Shown here: in pieces, positions 8,486 to 15,020 of the stretch
Position numbering within the stretch: position 1 is the stretch's first letter
Layout: each line of letters starts with the position of its first letter
Assembly (NCBI RefSeq): GCF_009789235.1
Contig: NZ_WSTB01000004.1
Location: forward strand, 124,001-188,000
Length of the DNA: 64,000 nt
Direction: 5' to 3'
From: Flavobacterium hydrocarbonoxydans
GTDB taxonomy: Bacteria; Bacteroidota; Bacteroidia; Flavobacteriales; Flavobacteriaceae
Made by a program: the position numbers and the translations under genes
Notes under the pieces: model-generated
Databases searched by the model: none
What the model was told of the DNA's origin: nothing
Seen by the model: only the letters and a program-made list of their open reading frames with translations

Positions 8486-8525
8486 AAAAAGGCTTTCTGA
8501 TTCTTTTCAGAAAGCCTTTTTTTTG
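8486..8525. terminator. Bidirectional terminator, tonB-like / SDR genes
   Basis: AAAAGGCTTTCTGA (8487-8500) and TCAGAAAGCCTTTT (8507-8520) pair perfectly over 14 bp around a six-base loop, with A and T runs on either side. It lies between convergent genes. Confidence 0.88.
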
Positions 8526-8570
8526 TGTCATTTCTGATAATATTGGAGGAATAATGATTAAGAAAGCTTA

Positions 8571-9476
8571 TCACAGCAAATTTTCAAATGCCTCATCAAT
8601 ATCCCCATACTTAAATTCAAATCCATTATCCAAAAGTCGTTTCGGAATCACATTTCTGCTTTTTAAAACCAATTCTGGTTCAGTCCGAATGATGAAAGAA
8701 CCAATTTTAAGCAGCAAAGCATTTAAAGGAATCCCGAAAGGAAAACCAACAGCTTTTCGAAGTTTTTTCATGAAATCCTGATTTGGAATTGGCTGCGGAG
8801 AAACAATATTTATTTTTCCGGTAAGTTCTTTTTCGATAACAAAATCTATTGCTTGGGCAAAATCTTCTTCGTGAATCCAGCTGACAAATTGATTTCCTTT
8901 TCCCTGTTTTCCGCCAAAACCAATTTTTGCCAAAGTCTTTAACGGAATAAAAGCGCCGCCGTTTTTGCCTAATACAATTGAAGTCCGTAACGCCGTTTTC
9001 ATTGTCTTTGGCGTTTCGGTTTTAAAAAATGCTTTTTCCCAGGAAAGCGCCACATTTATTGAAAAGTCATTCCCGATTTCGCCATCAACTTCATCCATCT
9101 GTTTATCCAAAGAAAATCTGTAAATAGTAGAAGTGGAAGAATTCAGCCAATGTTTCGGAGGATTTTTGCAAGTTACAACCGCTTTGTTTAACACCTTTGT
9201 GCTTTCGATTCTGGACAATAAAATTTCTTTTTTGTTTTCTTTCGTATAGCGGCAATCAACAGATTTTCCTGCCAGATTGATTAAAACGGTTGCGTTCTCC
9301 AATTCGTTTTCCCAGCCGGAAAGAGTTTTGGCGTTCCAGTTTACATATTTAATTCCGTCAATCGTTTTTGATTTTCCTCGGGTTAGAATCACGATTTCTT
9401 CAAATTTATCTTTGAAGTGATTCATCAAAACTTGCCCTAAAAATCCTGTTCCTGCAGCTATTACGAGTTTTTTCAT
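8571..9476 (-). CDS. TIGR01777-type SDR family epimerase-like protein
   Basis: 301 residues. The Rossmann N-terminus is AAGTGFLGQVL (nucleotide-binding GxxGxxG-like), followed by VNWNAKTLSGWENELENATVLINLAGKSVDCRY, a characteristic TIGR01777 block. The C-terminal domain (KLRKAVGFPFGIPLNALLLKIG, NVIPKRLLDNGFEF) matches the DUF1731 region. These proteins are called nucleoside-diphosphate-sugar epimerase-like, but the substrate is unknown. It is transcribed toward the convergent terminator at 8486-8525. Confidence 0.88.
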   Translation of the reverse strand: MKKLVIAAGTGFLGQVLMNHFKDKFEEIVILTRGKSKTIDGIKYVNWNAKTLSGWENELENATVLINLAGKSVDCRYTKENKKEILLSRIESTKVLNKAVVTCKNPPKHWLNSSTSTIYRFSLDKQMDEVDGEIGNDFSINVALSWEKAFFKTETPKTMKTALRTSIVLGKNGGAFIPLKTLAKIGFGGKQGKGNQFVSWIHEEDFAQAIDFVIEKELTGKINIVSPQPIPNQDFMKKLRKAVGFPFGIPLNALLLKIGSFIIRTEPELVLKSRNVIPKRLLDNGFEFKYGDIDEAFENLL

Positions 9477-9498
9477 GATCTGTTTATTTCTGTTGACG

Positions 9499-9531
9499 AA
9501 ACCCGACTGGTTTTTAAAACCTGTCGGGTTT
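9499..9531. repeat. Long near-perfect palindrome (AAACCCGAC family)
   Basis: AAACCCGAC-T-GGTTT-TTA-AAACC-T-GTCGGGTTT folds as a 14-bp stem interrupted by one T-T mismatch. There is no U run on either side, so it is not a classical terminator; it looks like a REP-type palindrome between two minus-strand genes. Confidence 0.6.
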
Positions 9532-9544
9532 AGAATGTAAATAA

Positions 9545-9931
9545 TTATGCTTTAAAAACCAATCTTTCTTCAATTTGTGCTTCTTTGGCTTTTCTTTTTC
9601 CTCTAAAGAAAAAATACAAATTAAAGAAAAGCATAATTCCTAAATAAATAGCAAATCCACCAATTTTGTAACTCAAAGCTTCAATCAAACTTTGATAATC
9701 GTCTTTGTAAATATTCATTTCCAGAATCATCAAAGCAAAACCAATATTCAAGAGATAAAATCCTGTTTCGAAAAGTCTGTTTGTCGCTTCGGCAATATCT
9801 TCGCGACCTTTGAAAATGTCTAACATAAAGATTTTTCCGTTTTTGAAAAGCGTTTTAGAAACATAGTAAGTAAGAAACAAAGCTATTGGTAAATAGATGC
9901 TGTAACCGATTAAGATTTTTGTAGTTTCCAT
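9545..9931 (-). CDS. Small membrane protein, paralogue of the next upstream gene
   Basis: 128 residues with three predicted membrane helices (IGYSIYLPIALFLTYYVS, GFYLLNIGFALMILEM, IGGFAIYLGIMLFFNLYFFF) and a basic C-terminus. The pattern GYxIYLxI, KxxxKNGxI and GFYLLNIG is shared with the 9950-10297 protein, so the two are paralogues. No known family is recognised and no catalytic residues stand out. It is the last gene of a four-gene membrane-protein unit downstream of a GbsR-type regulator. One possible role is stress-responsive envelope function, but that is unsupported beyond context. Confidence 0.72.
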   Translation of the reverse strand: METTKILIGYSIYLPIALFLTYYVSKTLFKNGKIFMLDIFKGREDIAEATNRLFETGFYLLNIGFALMILEMNIYKDDYQSLIEALSYKIGGFAIYLGIMLFFNLYFFFRGKRKAKEAQIEERLVFKA

Positions 9932-9949
9932 GATATTTAATTTAAGGAG

Positions 9950-10297
9950 TTATTTAATTAATTTTTGAATGTACTTGGTTAGAATAATAATATTGAGGTA
10001 ATGCAATATTGAAATGATAAAAATAATAATCGCTGTTTTTGTCCCGATGGTTTCAATCAATTGCGTTGCTGAAAGGATTTTATTCCAGGAAATCAAAGTC
10101 ATGGCGCAATACCCAATGTTTAAAAGATAATAGCCCAAAAGCAAAACCTGATTGATTTTTTGACAGATGTCTGCGTGATTCGGAATCAATTCTGCTACAT
10201 AAATGTTTCCGTTTTTGTAACAGATTTTTCCAACTTTCAGAATAATGAAAACCGTAATGCTGAGATAAATAAAATATCCTACGATGTTGAGATTCAT
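9950..10297 (-). CDS. Small membrane protein, paralogue of its downstream neighbour
   Basis: 115 residues with three membrane helices. It begins MNLNIVGYFIYLSITVFIILK, then a loop CYKNGNIYVAELIPNHADICQKINQ, and GYYLLNIGYCAMTL. The loop and second helix align with the 9545-9931 protein, indicating tandem duplication. It starts 2 nt after the 147-residue membrane-protein gene, implying translational coupling. Function unknown. Confidence 0.72.
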   Translation of the reverse strand: MNLNIVGYFIYLSITVFIILKVGKICYKNGNIYVAELIPNHADICQKINQVLLLGYYLLNIGYCAMTLISWNKILSATQLIETIGTKTAIIIFIISILHYLNIIILTKYIQKLIK

Positions 10298-10299
10298 GA

Positions 10300-10743
10300 T
10301 TAAAGAAGTTTATAATGGCCAATTAAATTATAAAGAAACAACGCTGTATTTACGGTGGCAAACAATACAAAAAGTGTATTCATAAAGTAACTTCCAATTT
10401 TAAAAATTAATCTTTGCGGAATCTGATACATCGGGTAATAGGCAATTTGAGTGGCAACTTTTCCAACCCAATACAAGGCAATCAATCCGGTGAGTGCGAC
10501 CGCTAAAGCAGATTGTTCTTTTAGTTCGGTTGTAAAAAGAATTGCAATTAATCCAAAACAAAAATTCAATCCCTGAATATATCTGCCATACGTTTTTGCA
10601 ATTTCCTGATTTAAGGGTTTAAGCTGTTTTACATCATTGTACCAATCAAATACATTGTGTCGAATGTACGGGTAGATAAGGGCAGTAAATATCTGGCCTA
10701 TCCCGCTAAGGATAATGATCCAGTTTGGTATTGGTGTGTTCAT
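10300..10743 (-). CDS. Four-helix membrane protein of unknown function
   Basis: 147 residues with helices around IIILSGIGQIFTALIYPYI, YIQGLNFCFGLIAILF, ALAVALTGLIALYWVG and YFMNTLFVLFATVNTALFLYNL. A short motif YPYIRHNVFDWYNDV lies between the first two helices. It is not recognised as a known family. Gaps of 2 nt to both neighbours show that it belongs to one tightly coupled cistron set. Confidence 0.7.
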   Translation of the reverse strand: MNTPIPNWIIILSGIGQIFTALIYPYIRHNVFDWYNDVKQLKPLNQEIAKTYGRYIQGLNFCFGLIAILFTTELKEQSALAVALTGLIALYWVGKVATQIAYYPMYQIPQRLIFKIGSYFMNTLFVLFATVNTALFLYNLIGHYKLL

Positions 10744-10745
10744 GA

Positions 10746-11078
10746 TTATAGCTTTTTATAGATTAGTATTGATAGATAAATGGCTAAAACTGGTGGAATC
10801 CCAAATAGTATGTAATCTATAGTATCATTATAATAGATTTGAGAATTGATGAACCATAAGCAGAAAAAGAAAATTACTCCCGCAAAATAAATTTGAAGAT
10901 TTCTATTACTTGGTTCTCTAACTATTAGTTTTATTGCCAATAGTACTTGTATAAAGCCCGTTGCCATTGTTGAAAATAAAGCGAAAAAGTAAGCACTTTC
11001 TTTTGCTATAGGATAAGTTAAAAGAATCAAAAACGGAAGTCCGACTGCAAATGTGTTAATGTTTTTTATAGTTTTCAT
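10746..11078 (-). CDS. Membrane protein, first gene of the GbsR-linked unit
   Basis: 110 residues with about four membrane helices (FAVGLPFLILLTYPIA, YFFALFSTMATGFIQVLLAIKLIV, IYFAGVIFFFCLWFIN, DYILFGIPPVLAIYLSILIY). Family unknown. A 26-bp operator, identical in arms and spacing to one upstream of the regulator gene, ends 17 bp before its start codon, so the unit is likely controlled by the adjacent GbsR-type protein. Confidence 0.7.
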   Translation of the reverse strand: MKTIKNINTFAVGLPFLILLTYPIAKESAYFFALFSTMATGFIQVLLAIKLIVREPSNRNLQIYFAGVIFFFCLWFINSQIYYNDTIDYILFGIPPVLAIYLSILIYKKL

Positions 11079-11094
11079 AGTTATTATTTGTTTT

Positions 11095-11120
11095 AAACTT
11101 TCAGAAAATAATGAAAGTTT
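11095..11120. promoter_or_regulatory. Predicted operator 1 of the GbsR/MarR-type regulator
   Basis: AAACTTTCA (11095-11103), eight bases, TGAAAGTTT (11112-11120): a perfect 9-bp inverted repeat between the regulator gene and the four-gene membrane unit. The same arms and the same 8-bp gap recur at 11699-11724. Confidence 0.75.
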
Positions 11121-11146
11121 TAATTAAATTTTTTTAGTTTGAAGTT

Positions 11147-11650
11147 TTATTTCATGATTTTCAGAACCAGACGTCCTAACCAGTTTTCGTTGAATTCCGT
11201 CATTTTGTCTAACATATTATCTGCTTTTAAAACAAAATCATATAATTTGGAGGTTTGCTCAACAAAGTGTTTTTCTTCAGCCGAATCTTTCGAATCAATC
11301 GAGGAAACTTCTTTTAAGATTTTAAGCGCTGGTTTGATTTCTCTTTTGCTTCTTTCTCTGGCGATTTTTACGGCTAATTCATCTAAATCTTTTTCGGCAG
11401 TAAAAAACTCTCTTCTTTCTCCGGCTTTGTATTCTTTATAAACAATTCCCCAATCCATTAAAGCTCTTAGATTCATACTTGCATTTCCGCGCGAAATTTG
11501 CAATTCGTCCATAATGTCTTCCATAGAAACAGCTTCGTTCGAAACCATCAATAAAGCATGAATTTGCGCCATGGTTTTATTAATTCCCCATTGAGAACCT
11601 AATGCTCCCCAGGTTTGTACGAACTTATTTTTTGCTTCTTTGAATTCCAT
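11147..11650 (-). CDS. GbsR/MarR-type transcriptional regulator
   Basis: 167 residues from the ATG at 11650. The winged helix is VSNEAVSMEDIMDELQISRGNASMNLRALMDWGIV followed by the wing KEYKAGERREFFTAE, close to GbsR-type MarR-family regulators; a long C-terminal helical dimerisation region follows. An ATG at 11680 is rejected as the start because it lies on the predicted -7 box (11678-11685). It most likely represses its own promoter and the downstream membrane-protein operon by binding the two matching operators. The inducer is unknown; GbsR of Bacillus senses choline, which need not apply here. Confidence 0.88.
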   Translation of the reverse strand: MEFKEAKNKFVQTWGALGSQWGINKTMAQIHALLMVSNEAVSMEDIMDELQISRGNASMNLRALMDWGIVYKEYKAGERREFFTAEKDLDELAVKIARERSKREIKPALKILKEVSSIDSKDSAEEKHFVEQTSKLYDFVLKADNMLDKMTEFNENWLGRLVLKIMK

Positions 11651-11677
11651 TTTCAGCGTTCTTTTCTTTTGATGAAA

Positions 11678-11709
11678 CAAATGTAAGTAAAAGTTTTTAA
11701 ACTTTCAAA
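11678..11709 (-). promoter_or_regulatory. Promoter of the GbsR-type gene
   Basis: On the minus strand, TTTG (11709-11706), a 20-bp spacer and TACATTTG (11685-11678) match the Bacteroidota -33/-7 consensus. The -33 box lies inside the operator at 11699-11724, the geometry expected for autorepression. The implied transcript begins about 20 bases before the ATG at 11650. Confidence 0.75.
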
Positions 11710-11724
11710 AATAAATGAAAGTTT
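11699..11724. promoter_or_regulatory. Predicted operator 2 of the GbsR/MarR-type regulator
   Basis: AAACTTTCA (11699-11707), eight bases, TGAAAGTTT (11716-11724). Perfect arms, overlapping the -33 box of the regulator's own promoter. Confidence 0.75.
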
Positions 11725-12013
11725 GTTTGATATAATTTAATTTAAATCGAGAAAAACCTTTAAATCAGGTATTTATACTTGTAGGATTATTTTGTGTCAA
11801 TGCTTTATCTGATTTATACCCAATAAAGTCAATCCTGTAACATTTTATTAATGAAGGCTGTTTATTAGATATAGATTTGAACTTGAATTATAACCTAAAA
11901 TGTATTGTTTAGGATGTTTTTAAGACAGCTGTAATGATACAAGTAACGAATCAAATAGGAGCAGAACCCACTTAAAAAACGTTTTTCCGTAATAATTAAT
12001 AAACTTAGAAATA
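11725..12013. other. AT-rich gene-free divergent region
   Basis: Nearly 290 bases between the regulator promoter and the rightward CXXCH-protein gene. No ORF, repeat or canonical TAnnTTTG promoter for the rightward gene was found. Confidence 0.4.
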
Positions 12014-13474
12014 ATGAAAAAAAAATATACTATTATTAGCTTGCTACTTCTTGTGGTAATTGCTGTGGCTTTGTGGTTTTTTCTTTTTAATAGAAATAAC
12101 GCATTAAATTCATACACAAGTGTATCTTCTGAATCTTGCGATTGCGAAGAAAGCTGGTTTCCTCATGACCAGACTCCACCGCCGGCTGAAGGTGACGGAA
12201 GCCCGTTTGACACCACAAGCACAACTAACTGTATTTTTCATCAATGGTCATGGCAGAAGTTTTTGTGGCTGACCAAACCGTTGCCAAGTGGTAATCCGCT
12301 GTTTTTAGACTCTCTTAATCTAGTGAGTCCGGAGATGGAAAGTGTAAGTCCGCAATTAGGCTTAAAGTTGGTTTTAAGTTCCTACAACCAGGCTGGTCCT
12401 GCTGGTGTTTTGATTTCAAATCCAAAAGTAAATGCGGGCCAGACTGTTGGTGATACCGTATTTTATTCCATTCACATTAACAATGCTTTTATGGATAAAG
12501 CTGTTTTGGCTGCTTCTATGATTAATAGCGGAAGAACACCGTATTCTAATTTAGAAACTTTCCCTGTTGGTGCATTCGAATTAAAAGTTTCATGGATTAA
12601 TATTAATGCTATTGCAAAAGAGAAACGTGCAGATTATTTTACAACCAAAGCTGCTGTGAAAAATAATAGCGGACAGTATGCCATAAAAACGATGGCGTTA
12701 TTAGGAATGCACGTGGTAGGTGTGGTCAAAAACCATCCTGAATTTATCTGGGCGACTTTTGAGCATAAAGATATGGCTCCAGTTTATGATTGGAAAAACA
12801 ATAATGCCAATTCGGCAACTGAAACGTTGTTTTACGGAAAAGGAAAAACAACCGAGTTGGGTGGTATTACATGGGATACCCTCACGCATAAACCAATTCT
12901 TCCAAATCAGGCATTTGTTCTTTTTGAGTATGGAGTTCCAAAGGTTTCCGGCTCTGGTGCCTTTATGACTACCAGCCAATCTGAGCCTTTGAATTTTGAT
13001 AATATTGACAATATCAATAAATGTGTAGCAGGAAAATTAAAAGATGTTTTCAAAAACTATTTTTATAACGGTTCTATCTGGCTAAATACGGATGGATTAT
13101 CTTCTGAACAACAGGCAAAGACCATTGTAAAAAGTAAAATTTCTAGTGTCTTACCGGATTCTTTGGCAAGAGGTTCTTCTAATTTGGCGAACATTACCAT
13201 GGAAACCTACACACAAACGTTTAGTGATAGCATACACGATATTAATGCAGGTAATCTGGTAAATTGTTTTACCTGTCATCAGTCTCATAATTTTGATACG
13301 AAACGAGGAAACGGTAAATCGCCTTTGTATTTAAGTCATGTTTTCGAATCTTATCTGATGATCAATAAACCTAAATTACTAAGCAAACAGAATACTGCTA
13401 AAAGCAATCGTATTGAAGAAACAAAAGCACTTAAACTTGAACAGTTTAAGGAGTTTGTTCGCGATCATAAATAA
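12014..13474 (+). CDS. Membrane-anchored protein with one CXXCH haem-c motif
   Basis: 486 residues. The N-terminal anchor is LLLLVVIAVALWFFLF, followed by a periplasmic body with a Cys-rich start (CDCEESW) and a Trp-rich segment (HQWSWQKFLWLTKP). Near the C-terminus, VNCFTCHQSHNF provides a CXXCH motif typical of covalent haem c. It looks like a monohaem cytochrome-like protein, but no known enzyme family is recognised, and the large body before the motif is unassigned. It is monocistronic, ending at a bidirectional terminator. A metal-binding rather than haem role remains possible. Confidence 0.65.
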   Translation: MKKKYTIISLLLLVVIAVALWFFLFNRNNALNSYTSVSSESCDCEESWFPHDQTPPPAEGDGSPFDTTSTTNCIFHQWSWQKFLWLTKPLPSGNPLFLDSLNLVSPEMESVSPQLGLKLVLSSYNQAGPAGVLISNPKVNAGQTVGDTVFYSIHINNAFMDKAVLAASMINSGRTPYSNLETFPVGAFELKVSWININAIAKEKRADYFTTKAAVKNNSGQYAIKTMALLGMHVVGVVKNHPEFIWATFEHKDMAPVYDWKNNNANSATETLFYGKGKTTELGGITWDTLTHKPILPNQAFVLFEYGVPKVSGSGAFMTTSQSEPLNFDNIDNINKCVAGKLKDVFKNYFYNGSIWLNTDGLSSEQQAKTIVKSKISSVLPDSLARGSSNLANITMETYTQTFSDSIHDINAGNLVNCFTCHQSHNFDTKRGNGKSPLYLSHVFESYLMINKPKLLSKQNTAKSNRIEETKALKLEQFKEFVRDHK

Positions 13475-13542
13475 AGTGTCTTATTATTTTTAAATAAATC
13501 ATTCTGAAATTGACTTTTTGTATTACATTTAGTTTTAAACAA

Positions 13543-13575
13543 AAAAATCCGAAGTCGTTTGTACTTCGGATTTTT
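13543..13575. terminator. Bidirectional terminator
   Basis: AAAAATCCGAAGT (13543-13555) and ACTTCGGATTTTT (13563-13575) form a perfect 13-bp stem with a 7-base loop, between the convergent CXXCH-protein and SanA-like genes. Confidence 0.9.
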
Positions 13576-13577
13576 CT

Positions 13578-14267
13578 TTATCGCTTGTCTTCTTTTGAAT
13601 AATTTGAAACACCATTAATATCAATTTCATTACCTAAAAAGTGAGGTTCACGATTTCTCAAGACATCAAAAAAAGATTTGAAAGTCGAAAGATATTCTCT
13701 AAAACAGACATATTTATAACCTCGATATTTTCCTTTATTAGCAGAGTAACCTGCTGATTTTATTCCGAGTTCTTGTCCGATGTAAATTGCTCGGTTTAAG
13801 TGATATTTTTGAGATATTAAAGTGGCTTTTTTGATTTTAAAAATATGTTTGGCGCGATACATAGTCGAATAGGTATCGAAACCTGCGTAATCGATAAAGA
13901 TTTTAGTAGTGTCAACGCCATGTTTGAAACAATAATTTTTCATTACCGTTAATTCATCATATCCTTCACGGCCGTTATCTCCAGACAGTAAAATTTTATT
14001 AATTCGTTTCGCTTTGTATAAAAAGATTCCGGCATCAAGTCTGTCTTTTAGATATTTGCTGGGTTGGTCTCCGTTGATTCCGGCACCAAAAATAATTCCG
14101 ACATCATTTTTCGGAAATTTCCTTAACGAATAATGAATATCTCTTTTGGTAGCTGACTTTACATGTGAATTTACCGCAATAATTAAAATTAATACAATGA
14201 AAGAAAGTAAAACGAGTTTTTTAAGCAATTTTTTCAATTTTAAAAACGAATTAATCTTTAATATCAA
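13578..14267 (-). CDS. SanA/YdcF-like DUF218 membrane protein
   Basis: About 229 residues. One N-terminal membrane helix (LVLLSFIVLILIIAV) precedes a DUF218-type domain: DVGIIFGAGINGDQPSKYLKDRLDAG, ILLSGDNGREGYDE, a mid-part with STMYRAKHIF and SQKYHLNRAIYIGQELGI. SanA-type proteins affect envelope barrier function and vancomycin sensitivity at high temperature in enterobacteria. No ATG is available before the domain; the 5'-most start is a TTG at 14267, overlapping the 53-codon ORF upstream by 17 nt, and later TTG codons are possible. A tight arrangement with the zeta-like toxin operon is visible. Confidence 0.78.
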   Translation of the reverse strand: MILKINSFLKLKKLLKKLVLLSFIVLILIIAVNSHVKSATKRDIHYSLRKFPKNDVGIIFGAGINGDQPSKYLKDRLDAGIFLYKAKRINKILLSGDNGREGYDELTVMKNYCFKHGVDTTKIFIDYAGFDTYSTMYRAKHIFKIKKATLISQKYHLNRAIYIGQELGIKSAGYSANKGKYRGYKYVCFREYLSTFKSFFDVLRNREPHFLGNEIDINGVSNYSKEDKR

Positions 14268-14412
14268 CAGCGTTTATGGTCTGAATTTTTCCATCAGCAT
14301 AGACCACAATTTTTCCGTTAATTTTCTTTTTGTTTTCAATCATTTTTTTTGATGAAACCTTAAGACCTTCTACTATCTTATGTTGCAACTCTTTGATTTT
14401 ATCTTTTGTCAT
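14251..14412 (-). CDS. Small 53-residue lysine-rich protein beside zeta-like toxin
   Basis: An ATG at 14412 opens 53 codons ending in TAA at 14251-14253. The product starts MTKDKIKELQHKIVEGLK, has a run of Lys/Glu (SSKKMIENKKKINGK), and ends with a strand-like IVVYADGKIQTINAVDIKD. The start overlaps the end of the zeta-like gene by 14 nt and the end overlaps the SanA-like gene by 17 nt, which argues for a real, coupled cistron. It is a candidate antitoxin or accessory factor for the zeta-like protein by position alone; no antitoxin motif is recognised. Confidence 0.6.
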   Translation of the reverse strand: MTKDKIKELQHKIVEGLKVSSKKMIENKKKINGKIVVYADGKIQTINAVDIKD

Positions 14413-14986
14413 TTCTTAAATTATTTATTTTCTTAAATAAAATTTCATCTAAAATTATAGCTTCTTCATTAAGTTCCTTTTCCAGTATAAGAACTGGTAA
14501 TTTATTAGAATTATCAAATAACATTACATTATTGCATTTATCTAAATAAATTTCGAAAAGGTTTTTAATTCCTCTATGATATCGTCGTTCAATAATATCT
14601 TCAGGAATATTATGTCCTCCTTCGCTAACCCTAACAAGGACCCTCTGTTTTGCAAGCTCGATAGAATTTAGCCAAAAGAAAACTAATGTTACAAAGTATC
14701 CTTGATTTTGAGCCTTTTTTACAATCGAAATATAACTCTTTGCTGAAAGAGTTGTTTCAAAAGCAAAATCGGCCTGCTTTTCTAATAATTCATCAATGCG
14801 ATGGAGCATTATTCTGCCAGCTTCAAAACTAACTTTTTCAGGTTGAAAAGGAGATAGCCCCTTAGCAATTTCATCAGCATTTACAAACTCTTTACAATCT
14901 AAAATTTCAGGTAAGATTGTATAGGAAGCTGTTGTCTTTCCAGCTCCGTTACAACCTGCTATGATATATAAGTTTTTATCTTTCAA
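14399..14986 (-). CDS. Zeta-toxin-like P-loop kinase
   Basis: 195 residues with a TTG start. Walker A is IAGCNGAGKTT at about residues 9-19. Next come FVNADEIAKGLSPFQPE, ETTLSAKSYI and a late RVLVRVSEGGHNIPEDIIERRYHRGIKNL, which contains the basic residues typical of zeta-toxin or AAA_33 P-loop kinases. Zeta toxins phosphorylate UDP-N-acetylglucosamine in some systems; many homologues have unknown targets. The expected epsilon-type antitoxin is not upstream; a 53-codon ORF overlaps its 3' end instead. A TATCTTTG -7 box at 15003-15010 suggests its own promoter. Confidence 0.8.
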   Translation of the reverse strand: MKDKNLYIIAGCNGAGKTTASYTILPEILDCKEFVNADEIAKGLSPFQPEKVSFEAGRIMLHRIDELLEKQADFAFETTLSAKSYISIVKKAQNQGYFVTLVFFWLNSIELAKQRVLVRVSEGGHNIPEDIIERRYHRGIKNLFEIYLDKCNNVMLFDNSNKLPVLILEKELNEEAIILDEILFKKINNLRNDKR

Positions 14987-15002
14987 TAGTTTGAATGTTA
15001 AG

Positions 15003-15010
15003 CAAAGATA
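15003..15010 (-). promoter_or_regulatory. -7 element of the zeta-like gene
   Basis: TATCTTTG on the minus strand matches TAnnTTTG, 16 bases upstream of the TTG start at 14986. The -33 box is not clear. Confidence 0.4.
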
Positions 15011-15020
15011 TCTAAATTTT

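Noticed and set aside
11651-11680. Upstream ATG for the GbsR-type regulator
   Set aside because: The codon overlaps the -7 element, so it would not be on the main transcript.
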